Shown: one piece after another, positions 1 to 9,050 of the stretch | Numbering within the stretch: position 1 is the stretch's first letter | Layout of the letters: every line of letters begins with the position of its first letter | Position numbers and translations under genes: made by a program | Notes under the pieces: generated by a model | Databases searched by the model: none | What the model saw: the letters and a program-made list of their open reading frames with translations, nothing else | Told to the model about the DNA's origin: nothing | Assembly: GCA_902984215.1 (NCBI GenBank) | Contig: CADWAF010001008.1 | Coordinates: 1-35,291, forward strand | Length of the DNA: 35,291 nt | Source: Willaertia magna | Lineage: Eukaryota; Heterolobosea; Eutetramitea; Acrasida; Naegleriidae | Direction: 5' to 3'

Positions 1-67
1 AACATACTCTTGACAACACATTGTTCTTTCAACAAAGCTTCTAATTAACTTCTCCTGCCAAATCTTA

Positions 68-2983
68 ATGAAAATCTTTTCGTCCGCTATTAAAAAATTA
101 AAAAAAAATAAGTCGATTATAATGGGTAATCAATTAGATAAAGATTACACGATTAGTGAACAACCTTTCGCCTCTGGAGGTCCTAATTTTCTATGGAAAA
201 TACATAGTGGTACTCATAAACAAACAAGACAAGAAGTTTCCGTTTTTTGTTGTAATATTAAAGATATTGAAACGTTATACGGAAAGAATGGAGTACCTCT
301 AGTAATTCAACAATTAAAACATGAAGTACATGTATTACAAAGTTATAGACATCCTTTAATACTTTCTTATCATCAATTCTTTGAAAATAAATATCAAATA
401 GCAATGATAACAGAACCTGTATTAGGATCAATTAGTAATTTAATTCTTAGAAATTTTGAACACGTATCCGATCCTTCTCCGAACATGAAATCGTATCAAC
501 TTTCAAAAGTAGAATTAAAATACGGAATGTGTCAAGTAATGGAAGCCTTAAGTTTTTTACATCAAAATGCTAAACTGACGCATGCTGGATTACATCCAAA
601 TAATATCTTTATAAATACAGAAGGGCATTGGAAGGTTGCTGGTTTTCAATTTTCTTTTAGTACTAACTCTGTTGTTAATAATACCTCCAGTCCAACTTTA
701 AGTACAGCCAATGATACTACAATAATACCTTTTAGAAAGGGTTTTACAAAGAAAGATTTTTTACCTTCTTTAGATTATACCGCACCTGAATATTGTTTAG
801 AAAAAAGCCCTTGTCCTGCATCCGATATCTTCTCTTTTGCTTTAATATATTTACAATTAATTTTAGGTAAAAATACATCTATTTTAGAAACAGATCAAAA
901 TTTAAATAATTATACTAAAAACATTTCAAAATTACAAGAAATAATTAAAGATTTAAGAGTTAGTAATGAAATTAAAGAAAGTTTAATTACATCTTGTTCC
1001 TTAAAACCTCAAGAAAGACCTACATCTCCTTTTATTTTAACTAATTGTGAATTATTATTTGGAAATGAAGTTAGAGCATTAAGATATTTAGCTAATTTAG
1101 AGATGAGGGAACCTGTGAAAAAAGCTCAATTCTTTACTTCATTAACTCAAATGTTAAAACCACCAAAACCTACTCAATTAAGTAATAATGGAACAGTAAA
1201 TAATGAAAATGATGAAGAAGGATTTTCCAATCGTATATTATTTAATAGAGTTTTACCACCTTTATTGAAAGAATGTATGAATCCTAAAATGATACTTTAT
1301 GTATTACCATGTATATTTGCATTAAGTGAAAGAATGAATGTTAAAGAGTTTAGTAAATTGGTTTTACCTACATTAAGTAAATATGTTTTAATGCAAACAG
1401 CTCCTCCTAAAATACCATTACGTTTATTAGAAAGTTTCTTTTTAATGTGGGATAAATCATCAGACGAAGATCATTTAACATGTTTATTACCTTTTATTAT
1501 TCGATGTTTGGATAGTAAATTTCCAGATATCCAAAATGAAGCAATGAAAAGATGTGATGAATGTTTAAATACTGAGAGAATTACGTATCAAGAATTTAAA
1601 TCAACATTATTACCGCCTATTCAATTAATATGTCATAATACAACTAATCAAAGTGTTAGAATTAATGGTATTGTTTGTTTAGGTAAAATATTACCACGTG
1701 TAGATGTTGATGTTATAGTTAATATAATTATTCCAGTTTTGGAATCTTCATTAGCTCCTTTGTTTGTTGCTGATAGACAAGGTATACCTCAGTTACCAGC
1801 TGCTTTATTAATGACATGTGTTGGTGTTTATTTGAAGATTTGTAAACAATTACAAAGAGAGGTTATAACTGATGAAGCAAATCATTTAGGTAAAATTATA
1901 GCAACTAGAATTATACCATCGATTTCTCCAATAGCTATGCAAACATCTTTAAATAGAGATCAATTTAGTAAATATATGAAGGCTTTAAAGACAATGATTG
2001 AAATGATGGAAGGTTTAAGAGAAGAAATGTTTTTAAAGGAAAGTGGTGTTCCAGTTGACAATATTAATAATAATATTCCACAAGATGTAAACATATCTCC
2101 AATATCTACACCACAATCAACTACTACATTTAAATCCAGTTCAAAATCCTTGATTGTAGATCCAACACAAAATCCAATACAACAATTATTAAAAGATGTT
2201 CCTCAAGCCCCTTTGAATGGAAATGATAAAATTTTCTTCCAAGATGAAGATGAAAAGGAAAAGTTAGAGAAATTAAAAGAAGAAGAGGAAAGAAAGAGAC
2301 TAGAAGAAGAGGAGAAACTTAGAATACAAAATGAAAGTAAGAAACAATTTGAATCCCTTTTAGATAGATATTTGGTCACACCAATACGTGCACCAGTAGA
2401 AGAACCAAAACCTATTTTACCAAAAGTTACAAGTAGTGATATTGACTTTAGTAAATTTGAACAAAAGTTTGCCAATCTAGGAGATGACGAAGAAGATGAA
2501 GAAGAGGATTTCAAGAGCAGCCCAAGAAATATGAATACATCATCCCTTAATAATAATGTCACTACTACCACAACTACAAAACCTTCCCCAATCACCTCAC
2601 CTGTTGTGACGCGTTTATCTTCACCATTGGATAATCCTCCAATGAATACCTTCACTAGTAAGCCAGTGGATTTAGCTCCACCAGTTGTACAACATGAAAA
2701 GGGTAGTTTTGATTATATGTTACAAAATATGAAGGGATTTGAGGATGATGATGAAGAAGATGAAAAACCTACTTTTACTCAACCACCAAAGACATCTCCA
2801 ACCATAACGAACAACACTAATACTTCTTCATTCAATTTTATGCATGACGATAATTACTCTCCTCCTTCTATTCCTTCGCCCGTAGCTAGTGTCAAACCTT
2901 TTACAACTACAACAAAAGGAATTGGTGAAACAGACTTTGACAAATTACTTTCTCATCATATGGACTCAGATGATGAATTTTAA
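68..2983 (+). CDS. SCYL2: SCY1-like pseudokinase, SCYL2/CVAK104 type
   Basis: A 971-aa protein. The kinase-like domain spans about residues 25-330, followed by a helical HEAT-type region (about 340-670) and an acidic, low-complexity tail with a charged E/K/R stretch near 745-780. Catalytic motifs are missing. The VAIK position reads VSVFCC without lysine, the HRD loop reads HAGLHPNN (172-179) and the DFG loop reads AGFQF (191-195), so it should be catalytically inactive. The phrases KYGMCQV and LSFLHQNAKLTHAGLHPNNI resemble SCYL2. Known SCYL2 proteins work in clathrin-dependent traffic between the trans-Golgi network and endosomes. The first ATG is preferred over the ATG at 122 because human SCYL2 also carries a short lysine-containing leader before its MGN. 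No intron is seen. Its TAA overlaps the stop of the convergent gene by 4 bp. Confidence 0.88.
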   Translation: MKIFSSAIKKLKKNKSIIMGNQLDKDYTISEQPFASGGPNFLWKIHSGTHKQTRQEVSVFCCNIKDIETLYGKNGVPLVIQQLKHEVHVLQSYRHPLILSYHQFFENKYQIAMITEPVLGSISNLILRNFEHVSDPSPNMKSYQLSKVELKYGMCQVMEALSFLHQNAKLTHAGLHPNNIFINTEGHWKVAGFQFSFSTNSVVNNTSSPTLSTANDTTIIPFRKGFTKKDFLPSLDYTAPEYCLEKSPCPASDIFSFALIYLQLILGKNTSILETDQNLNNYTKNISKLQEIIKDLRVSNEIKESLITSCSLKPQERPTSPFILTNCELLFGNEVRALRYLANLEMREPVKKAQFFTSLTQMLKPPKPTQLSNNGTVNNENDEEGFSNRILFNRVLPPLLKECMNPKMILYVLPCIFALSERMNVKEFSKLVLPTLSKYVLMQTAPPKIPLRLLESFFLMWDKSSDEDHLTCLLPFIIRCLDSKFPDIQNEAMKRCDECLNTERITYQEFKSTLLPPIQLICHNTTNQSVRINGIVCLGKILPRVDVDVIVNIIIPVLESSLAPLFVADRQGIPQLPAALLMTCVGVYLKICKQLQREVITDEANHLGKIIATRIIPSISPIAMQTSLNRDQFSKYMKALKTMIEMMEGLREEMFLKESGVPVDNINNNIPQDVNISPISTPQSTTTFKSSSKSLIVDPTQNPIQQLLKDVPQAPLNGNDKIFFQDEDEKEKLEKLKEEEERKRLEEEEKLRIQNESKKQFESLLDRYLVTPIRAPVEEPKPILPKVTSSDIDFSKFEQKFANLGDDEEDEEEDFKSSPRNMNTSSLNNNVTTTTTTKPSPITSPVVTRLSSPLDNPPMNTFTSKPVDLAPPVVQHEKGSFDYMLQNMKGFEDDDEEDEKPTFTQPPKTSPTITNNTNTSSFNFMHDDNYSPPSIPSPVASVKPFTTTTKGIGETDFDKLLSHHMDSDDEF

Positions 2984-5388
2984 TTTATTTGCTTTAAACG
3001 CTTAACTAAATTAATAGTGTAATCTTTTTTGAAATTATCCTCGTCTAATGTAACTTTAACACCATTGAAGTGTCTGTGACAATATTCACATAACATCTTA
3101 ATTACTGTAGCATTCTTTGTAGCATCTATCATTCTTTTCACTAAATTATTCAAAAAATCTGATTTTAATGGATATGCCCTGTCAACTAACGAGGCTAATA
3201 ATGGTTCCACATTAGCCTTAAAATCAGCAACACTATTGCAATCTGGAGACATGACTATCTTTGTCAATAAGAATTGAATAGTTAAAGGTTTAGCATTCAA
3301 TGGTTGTGTTTGAACAATTTCCTTTGCCTCTTGTAATTTCCCTATAAAACATAATAATTGAGATGCTAAATTCAATAAAGGAGAATCAATTTCTATTGGA
3401 TTTAATCTAAACTTCATTTCTTTATAAACACCATATACTCTTTGATTATATTCAATACTATTTTCAAATAATTTCTTTTGATTTGCTAATTTTAATGCAG
3501 AGAATAAAATATTAAAAGTGTGACAGGTAGGTTGACAACCACCAACCTCAATCATTTCTCTATAAACTTCAAACATAAATAATACATCATCATAACTGTT
3601 TAATCTATTAATATAAATAGTACTTAAAATAGTATTATAAAAAGTAGTATCTAACATTTCACCACCCTCCTTCTTTAAAGTATCATATATCACAAAGATA
3701 TGATCTACTTTACCAACTATTTGTAAATATTGTACCATTAATGTATGTACAAATTTAGTTTTATGTTTCACTTGATTATATAATTCTATTAATGTGTTTG
3801 GTGTAAATTTCTTTACATTTTCTTTACTATTAATTAATAAATCTCTAACATCATCATTTTCAGAATCTCCTTTATTCTTTAATGTATAAACTATAAATCC
3901 AATTAAATCATTAAACATTTTACTATTTAATTCAATATTTAATATTTTTAAATCATTAAATATTATATCTCTTAAACTATTTAATAAATCAATTGTAGAT
4001 AAATCTCTACTTTGTTTTGCAGCGTATAATAAATTCTCTATCGTTGTTTGATCTGGTTTCACTACAAATAAAGAATTATTATTTAAATTTACTTCATCAT
4101 TGTTATCACTACTCATTTCCTTCTTCTTAAACATTCCAGTATAAATCTCATAAGCCTTATCAAATCTACCAATTCCAGCAACTAAATTTAATAATTCATT
4201 TGTTTCTTTTAATGGAATATGAACTAAATATCTAGGTGCTTCATTTAAATAAAGATCTAAACAACTTTCTAAATTCTTCTTTTTTAATTGATAACGTAAT
4301 TCAAAAATTATTTTTTGAAAAGCTTTTGTTTTTTCTTCTTCTGTAAAGGTCTTCTTTTCAGTGTGTTTACTGTGAGTATTACTATTGAACTTTTCCTTTC
4401 TAAAATCTTTTGATTCATTACTGTTCTTTCTATTCTTTTCTCCTTTTGAATATCCTTCTCCCTTTATCTTATAATCTATCTTATTCTTACTTTTAAAATC
4501 TTTCTTATCAACCATTGTTTTATGTTGTCCTTTCTTTTCTTTCTTATTATTATCCATTACTGGAGATTCTTTTCTAACTTTTGCTTTTGAAAAAACATCA
4601 AAATCTTCTTCTTCATTAAACTCCACTTCTTTGTTTACTTCTTTTTTATCTTTTCTCTTCTTTTCACTTGTTTTAGGTTTTGAATTATTTAATCTAATTC
4701 TTTCTTCCTTTTCTTTCAATTTCTTTTCTTTATATTCTTTTTGATAATCTGTAAAACTAAACTTTTTCTTTTCGTTACTAACATTATCATTTGTTGAATT
4801 ATTATTAAATTTTATCTTTTTAATTTCTGGATTAAATACTTCTTCAATAATTTCATTTGCTTCATCCTTTTCATCAAACATTTTCTTTTTATTTCTCTTT
4901 TCTTCTCTCTTTTTAGTTATTGTTGACATATATTCTTCATCATCTAAAGTTCTTTCTTTTCTATTTTTAAAAGAAATATCATCTTTTCTTTCTTTTCTCT
5001 TAAATAATTGATTTTCTTTTTTATGAAAAGGATGACTTGATTTATCTCCTTTTCTATTATTAAAATCTTTTTTAAAAGGATGATGACTTGATTTTTGTTG
5101 TTTCTGTTTAAAAAATGTATTTTTGTTATGATTCTTATCAGTTCTTTTAAATACTTTAGAAAGAATATCAATTTCTTCTTCTCTTTTATTTAATTCCTTC
5201 TTTTTAGTAAGTTTATTAGATTTATTGGAATCGGTATTATTAATATTTTTATCATTTAATAATAAATTAGAATGGAAATGTCTAACAGTAGTATTATTTA
5301 AATAAGATGAATTAATAATAGTATTATTAAAACAAAACTTTGAATTTAATAATAAAGAATTGGCATTTATCCCAGTTATCATGTTCAT
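2980..5388 (-). CDS. Lysine-rich mitochondrial PPR-like protein
   Basis: An 802-aa protein. The N-terminus looks like a mitochondrial presequence: Ser/Asn/Leu-rich with RHFHSNLLL near residues 37-45. Residues about 60-360 are low-complexity and extremely Lys/Glu/Asn-rich. The C-terminal half is helical with pentatricopeptide-like repeats, for example DTTFYNTILSTIYINR and CHTFNILFSALKLANQ. PPR proteins usually bind organellar RNA and act in its processing or translation, so a mitochondrial RNA role is inferred. The start is the first ATG after an in-frame TAG at 5392-5394. This ATG lies inside the 24-bp repeat at 5375-5398 and inside the reading frame of the membrane-protein fragment on the same strand, which makes the 5' end suspect. 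The exact PPR subclass is not recognised. Confidence 0.72.
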   Translation of the reverse strand: MNMITGINANSLLLNSKFCFNNTIINSSYLNNTTVRHFHSNLLLNDKNINNTDSNKSNKLTKKKELNKREEEIDILSKVFKRTDKNHNKNTFFKQKQQKSSHHPFKKDFNNRKGDKSSHPFHKKENQLFKRKERKDDISFKNRKERTLDDEEYMSTITKKREEKRNKKKMFDEKDEANEIIEEVFNPEIKKIKFNNNSTNDNVSNEKKKFSFTDYQKEYKEKKLKEKEERIRLNNSKPKTSEKKRKDKKEVNKEVEFNEEEDFDVFSKAKVRKESPVMDNNKKEKKGQHKTMVDKKDFKSKNKIDYKIKGEGYSKGEKNRKNSNESKDFRKEKFNSNTHSKHTEKKTFTEEEKTKAFQKIIFELRYQLKKKNLESCLDLYLNEAPRYLVHIPLKETNELLNLVAGIGRFDKAYEIYTGMFKKKEMSSDNNDEVNLNNNSLFVVKPDQTTIENLLYAAKQSRDLSTIDLLNSLRDIIFNDLKILNIELNSKMFNDLIGFIVYTLKNKGDSENDDVRDLLINSKENVKKFTPNTLIELYNQVKHKTKFVHTLMVQYLQIVGKVDHIFVIYDTLKKEGGEMLDTTFYNTILSTIYINRLNSYDDVLFMFEVYREMIEVGGCQPTCHTFNILFSALKLANQKKLFENSIEYNQRVYGVYKEMKFRLNPIEIDSPLLNLASQLLCFIGKLQEAKEIVQTQPLNAKPLTIQFLLTKIVMSPDCNSVADFKANVEPLLASLVDRAYPLKSDFLNNLVKRMIDATKNATVIKMLCEYCHRHFNGVKVTLDEDNFKKDYTINLVKRLKQIN

Positions 5389-5629
5389 TCTCTAATTTTG
5401 AAGAGGCAATGAAGAATAGAAATGCAGACATGGTTACAACAATAATGACATATGTAGCTATAATTAAACATGCAGTTTTAATAGAGATTTTAGATGCTAT
5501 TTGTTGTACTATTTTGGCTACTTCTTTTAATAGTTCACTTTCTTCTTCTTTTCTTCCGAGAACATTGAATCCATTATCTAAATCTCTTTGGCTGTTATTA
5601 GTGGATTGGTCTTCAACCTGTAAATTCAT
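5327..5629 (-). CDS. 5' part of a small membrane-protein gene (possible duplicate or misjoined)
   Basis: A 100-aa ORF with ATG in an A-rich context. Residues 1-50 are polar with a helical stretch (EEESELLKEVAKIVQQIASK). A strong transmembrane helix follows (ACLIIATYVIIVVTMSAFLFF), then SSKLENEHDN. KLENEHDN is encoded by 24 bp repeated exactly, in the same frame and strand, at the right edge of the window, where it runs into two further transmembrane segments. After the repeat this copy reads only 15 more residues and overlaps the start of the PPR-like gene. It is therefore probably the 5' end of a three-helix membrane protein of about 182 aa whose 3' part is elsewhere, or a truncated duplicate. 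The family is not recognised. Confidence 0.5.
   Translation of the reverse strand: MNLQVEDQSTNNSQRDLDNGFNVLGRKEEESELLKEVAKIVQQIASKISIKTACLIIATYVIIVVTMSAFLFFIASSKLENEHDNWDKCQFFIIKFKVLF
5375..5398. repeat. 24-bp exact direct repeat, copy 1
   Basis: Identical over 24 bp to 35268-35291, the last bases of the window. The base before the repeat differs (a versus t). In both places the minus strand encodes KLENEHDN in the same frame. Copy 1 also contains the start codon of the PPR-like gene in another frame. Confidence 0.95.
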
Positions 5630-5894
5630 TTTTTTTAAAAAGTTTACTGGAATTATTTCAGTAACACCCTTTAATTATTTTTAATACAACTGGCACGATT
5701 TATTGTTGATTGTCTTTTACAGGTTAATCGTAAATGCTTTTTCTATTTAGGTTTTGTTTAAAATTCTTTATTTATAACAAATAAAAATTAGAGTTAAAAA
5801 ATCAACCAACAACGTTACACTTAAGGCTATACAGTTAAATTTTAATTATTTCAATACAGTACATTTCAAAATTCGTGTCACAAAAAAAAATTAA

Positions 5895-5921
5895 TATTGT
5901 GAATTTCCTAGAGTGTAGACC
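5895..5921 (+). repeat. Left terminal inverted repeat with TA
   Basis: Pairs with 7544-7570 at 22 of 27 positions. The leading TA is the presumed target-site copy, and the conserved core is GAGTGTAGACC at 5911-5921. Confidence 0.7.
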
Positions 5922-5928
5922 AAAAAAT

Positions 5929-5985
5929 TTGCGAAAATGAAGGAAAAAATCCTTAAAAATGAGTGGAATTTTCGCAACTCATTTT
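5929..5985. repeat. Nested subterminal hairpins
   Basis: A perfect 10-bp stem pairs TTGCGAAAAT (5929-5938) with ATTTTCGCAA (5968-5977). It encloses a 5-bp stem AAGGA/TCCTT (5940-5944 with 5950-5954). It competes with a 9-bp stem AAAATGAGT (5956-5964)/ACTCATTTT (5977-5985). All lie just inside the left transposon end, where transposase-binding sites are usual. Confidence 0.55.
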
Positions 5986-6097
5986 CCAAAAAATCAAAAA
6001 TGAAAACCATCATTTCTTTAACTAAAACTCGTCATTAACTAAAATAGTTTTTCTCTAAAATTTGTTGTAAAAAAAAAACCTATTGTTAGCAAAAAAA

Positions 6098-6946
6098 ATG
6101 CCTGTCAAGATAGAGACCAATAAGAGAGGCAAGTGTTATGTTAGAGGTAAATCTTTAAAGCCTCATATAAAGGAGGCTGTGATAAAGTATTAATTAAAAA
6201 GTGATAAATTCATTGAAATCTTCTGAAAATTACAAATTGATAGAAGAAGTGTATCTAAAATAGTGTATAATTATCAAAAAACAATTAACAGTGATGATAA
6301 ATCTAATTTTATAAAAGACAATAATGAACTTTTAAATTACATTGACATAATATTACAAACAATGCGTTCAATATTTTTAGACGAATTACAAGATTATATT
6401 AAAACAAAACTGAATATTAATATTTCTACTTTTTATCTTTGTAAATTAATTAAAAAGAAATTAAATTATAGATTAAAAAGAATTTTGCATATTGTGAAAC
6501 AAAAAAATTCGGAAAGAGTCTTCCAATTAAGGGAGGACTTTAAAAGAAAGATATTTTATTATGACATTAAAAACTTTGTATATATTGATGAATTTTTCTT
6601 CTGTAACAAGGATTGGAACAGAAGGTATGAATATTTTAAACCATATGAAGCCACGAAGATGGAGGCTAATAATTATGATAGAAAAGTTTATTCTTTAATT
6701 TTAGCGATTGATTTTAAAAGAGGAGTTAAACATTATTTTATTAAAAACACTACCTACAGTAGTGTTAACCAATATGAATTCATTGATTTTTTAAAGGGAC
6801 TGATAAAGAAATTGGAAGATGAAGATGAAGATGATTACATCTTTGTATTTGATAATGCTAAAACACACAAATTAATTGTGACAAGAAGATGGTTGAAAGA
6901 TCATACTGTACTTATTTTATACATTGCTTTTCTTCTTCTACTCTAA
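6098..6946 (+). pseudogene. Tc1/mariner-IS630 (DDE) transposase, broken
   Basis: The reading frame from the ATG at 6098 encodes an N-terminal helix-turn-helix region (KPHIKEAVIKY, then LQIDRRSVSKIV). It is interrupted by in-frame TAA (6191-6193) and TGA (6224-6226), then open to 6946. Further helix-turn-helix-like sequence (INISTFYLCKLIKKKL) precedes the DDE core. The first Asp is in FVYIDEFFF (codon 6587-6589) and the second in FVFDNAKTH (codon 6851-6853), 88 residues apart. The frame ends at LILYIAFLLLL and lacks the usual PxSPxLNPIE block with the third acidic residue. A neighbouring frame from about 6889 (CFSSSTLTLPFFFML) may be a frameshifted trace of it. Two early stops plus loss of the third catalytic residue make it non-autonomous. 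Confidence 0.8.
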
Positions 6947-7380
6947 CGCTTCCCTTTTTCTTCATGCTTTCCAACAAAATTTTCGTTCTTCTTCTTGCGC
7001 TTTTTAATTTTTTTCTTCTCTTTAGAATTGATTTTTTCGAAGTTTTCTTCCAAGTAATCCTTAAAGTGCTTTGTTTTAAACCACATGTTAAACAATAGTT
7101 TGTGGTTTTGAACTACATCTTCGTATTTGGTAGTTGCATAGATGCTAATTTGTTCGTCACCAATTTTATGGTATTCTTTTGATTTCTTAAAGAATGACCA
7201 TACATCATCAATCTTTATAAAAGCTGTTTCATAAATGTCTTTAACGACACTGCAGTTATAAAGAAGATCTTTAAAGATCTTCTTTATATAGAATATTGGA
7301 TTACTGTCTTTTTTGTTTTTTTTACTAGCTGGGCTAGGTCTGTTGTTTTCTGTTGTTTTGTTGTTTTTACTTTTTGTCAT
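6943..7380 (-). CDS. Transposon-internal 145-aa ORF, function unknown
   Basis: Runs from ATG (context AAGATGACAAAA) to a TAG that overlaps the transposase stop by 4 bp (CTAA). The N-terminus is polar (Lys/Asn/Ser/Pro), the middle looks like an ordinary folded sequence (KIDDVWSFFKKSKEYHKIGD, then KLLFNMWFKTKHFKDYLEEN), and the tail is a run of Lys/Glu. It occupies the place where the transposase C-terminus would be expected, between the transposase and the right inverted repeat, and faces inward from it. It may be a captured or accessory gene of the element. It may instead be an accidental antisense frame over a frameshifted transposase end. I recognise no family. Confidence 0.42.
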   Translation of the reverse strand: MTKSKNNKTTENNRPSPASKKNKKDSNPIFYIKKIFKDLLYNCSVVKDIYETAFIKIDDVWSFFKKSKEYHKIGDEQISIYATTKYEDVVQNHKLLFNMWFKTKHFKDYLEENFEKINSKEKKKIKKRKKKNENFVGKHEEKGKR

Positions 7381-7410
7381 CTTAATTTTTTTTTGTATAT
7401 ACTTTTTTTT

Positions 7411-7541
7411 TTGAGTTTTTATCAACTCAAATTTCTTGTTTTACAAACTGTTTTCTTGTAAATTTAAAACTCAAATCTTGAGTTTTTGTGACTTTTTGAC
7501 ACTTTTCATTTGTGAAAATAGCGCTAAAAAGTTGTCAAAAA
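7411..7541. repeat. Palindrome cluster upstream of the 145-aa ORF
   Basis: TTGAGTT (7411-7417) pairs with AACTCAA (7424-7430). AAAACTCAA (7466-7474) pairs with TTGAGTTTT (7478-7486). TTTTTGACA (7493-7501) pairs with TGTCAAAAA (7533-7541) and encloses TTTTCA/TGAAAA and the palindrome TAGCGCTA (7519-7526). The heptamer TTGAGTT or its complement thus occurs four times in 75 bp, just inside the right transposon end. Confidence 0.6.
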
Positions 7542-7543
7542 TA

Positions 7544-7570
7544 GGTTTACACTCCTGAAAATTTACAATA
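7544..7570 (-). repeat. Right terminal inverted repeat with TA
   Basis: Inverted partner of 5895-5921 (22 of 27 matches), ending in TA at 7569-7570. The core, read on the minus strand, is GGAGTGTAAACC. Confidence 0.7.
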
Positions 7571-7637
7571 AAACAAATTTTCTTTTATTTTTGTAAAAAA
7601 ACCGAATTTTTAACTTTTTGTAATAAAGTTTATTTAT

Positions 7638-8672
7638 TTATAAGGAATTTTCCTCATTTGTCCAAACTCTCTTGTTTTGTTTGGTGCTACAATAAGAGAA
7701 ATCAGCAAAACTATCTCCCAATTCCTTCTTAAAGTTGTAGAAGCAGTGATAGTAAATATTAATTAATGTAAAATAATCAATAGTAAAGCAGTTTTTAGTA
7801 TCTAGTCTATAAATCAAATATTATTTATAGTCTTTAATCTTTTCAGTTTCGCCCTGATAATAGAAAAAATATTCTCACAGAAATTCAACTTAGAGTTGTA
7901 ACATGAAAAGAAAAGTAATAGTACTCTTACATTTTTAAATAAACATTTAATTACAAAGAAAGTATCTTTTTCTAAATGTATTAAAACCTTATTTAAAACA
8001 AAAATATTGCCTTCTTTTAAATATTGATTAGCAATCAATTTTTTACAAAAGATTGCAAAATCATATTGTGTATTTAAATTTTTCTTTAATTTAATTACCA
8101 AAAAAACCTTAGTTTAATTTAATGTTATTATTATAGTCATAGTATAACTATAATTAAAGTTTTAAACCTGATTTATAGTATAAACTTTTCTTCTTTATCT
8201 TTCAACTACCTTTAATTTAAAAAGAGAACAAAATATAGAATATAATTTATCGACAAACTTAATATGTCTTCAATTAATAGTATAATTAAAAATAAACATA
8301 ACTTTAGTATACTAGATGTATTTTTATATATTAAACAAAGATTATTTTTCTTTATGTTTAAGGTTTAAAATTTTATAATTAAAACTCATTTTCTTAAACA
8401 TTCTACTGATTGTTGATATTGAAAAATAGATATTGATATTTTTTAATAAACATTAAAACTAATTCAAAAAAATATAAAAAAACCTTTGTACTTGTTTTAT
8501 TAATAAATATCTAATCAAACAATTAATTCTTTCTAAATACTTTGTATTTTTTTCTGTTTGTTTGTTTTTATAATTAAGATTATAAACTTTATGTTTCCAA
8601 TATTTAAGTATTAATTCATTTACTTTAAGTATTCTTGAATAATTTCTTGAAGATAATTTAAGTTTTTGTCAT
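7638..8672 (-). pseudogene. Second IS630/Tc1-type transposase, decayed
   Basis: On the minus strand, fragments of one transposase lie in order. An ATG at 8672 is one frameshift from SSRNYSRILKVNELILKYWK. KYLERINCLIRYLL follows, then a second helix-turn-helix (FSISTISRMFKKMSFNYK, around 8400-8440) after in-frame TAG and TAA codons. An ORF at 8101-7814 contains a degenerate second-Asp block (IFVLNKVLIHLEK) and the terminal block SKLNFCENIFSIIRAKLKR with the catalytic Glu. After another break, the frame NFKKELGDSFADFSYCSTKQ runs to a TAA at 7638-7640. At least five stops or shifts make it dead. It differs clearly from the plus-strand copy, so it is a separate lineage. It begins 68 bp beyond the first element. 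Confidence 0.7.
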
Positions 8673-9050
8673 ATTATTAAAAGTACAGCTTATTTTTTCT
8701 TTATATTTTAAACACAGTACTTAAATGAGCTGTTATAAGTTGTTTTTATTATTTTATTATTGCACTACAAATTTTTTAGTGTTAAAAATTTTTATTGTAA
8801 AAACTTTGTATATAACTGAAATTTTTTAAAATCAAAAGTTGAAATGAAAATAAAAATAAATAAAAATTATTTTTCTTAATTCACCTTACCACCTTTTCCT
8901 TTTTTCATACAAAATAATGCTATTCCACAATTAATACAACAAATTGTAGACCCTTCTTTAACATAACTTATTATTCTTTAATTACTATCTCAATTAACAC
9001 AACCTCAATTATCACAACTTAATAAACCTGTTATTAATTTTAGTTAGCTA
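8673..9050. other. AT-rich spacer, no gene seen
   Basis: I see no open frame of note and no RNA gene. It contains a 5-bp hairpin CACTA/TAGTG (8763-8767 with 8777-8781) and a short C-rich patch near 8882-8900. It may include the 5' end of the decayed transposon on its left. Confidence 0.6.

Larger units (their letters stand above)
5895..7570. mobile_element. Tc1/mariner-IS630-type transposon, degenerate
   Basis: Bounded by inverted repeats of 27 bp with 22 matches: 5895-5921 begins TATTGTGAATTT, and the reverse complement of 7544-7570 begins TATTGTAAATTT. Both share a GAGTGTA(G/A)ACC core. Each end has TA outermost (5895-5896 and 7569-7570), as expected for a TA target duplication, giving an element of about 1.67 kb. 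Inside are a DDE transposase pseudogene on the plus strand, a convergent 145-aa ORF on the minus strand, and clusters of palindromes next to both ends. The element sits in AT-rich DNA with no host gene interrupted. Confidence 0.72.

Noticed and set aside
2203..2655. 150-aa minus-strand ORF inside the SCYL2-like gene
   Set aside because: Long runs of Ser and Val are the complement of the Glu/Asp and Thr-rich tail of the real gene.
4944..5171. 75-aa ORF inside the PPR-like gene
   Set aside because: Same strand, different frame, made only of Lys/Ile/Leu from the low-complexity region.
5340..5684. 114-aa plus-strand ORF
   Set aside because: It lies antisense to the membrane-protein fragment, whose transmembrane and repeat-encoded sequence make more sense. 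The plus frame is Ser/Leu/Thr-rich, typical of a shadow.
6191..6226. TAA and TGA in the transposase read as sense codons of an altered genetic code
   Set aside because: All host genes here end at normal stops and contain none in frame, so the stops mark decay of the transposase.
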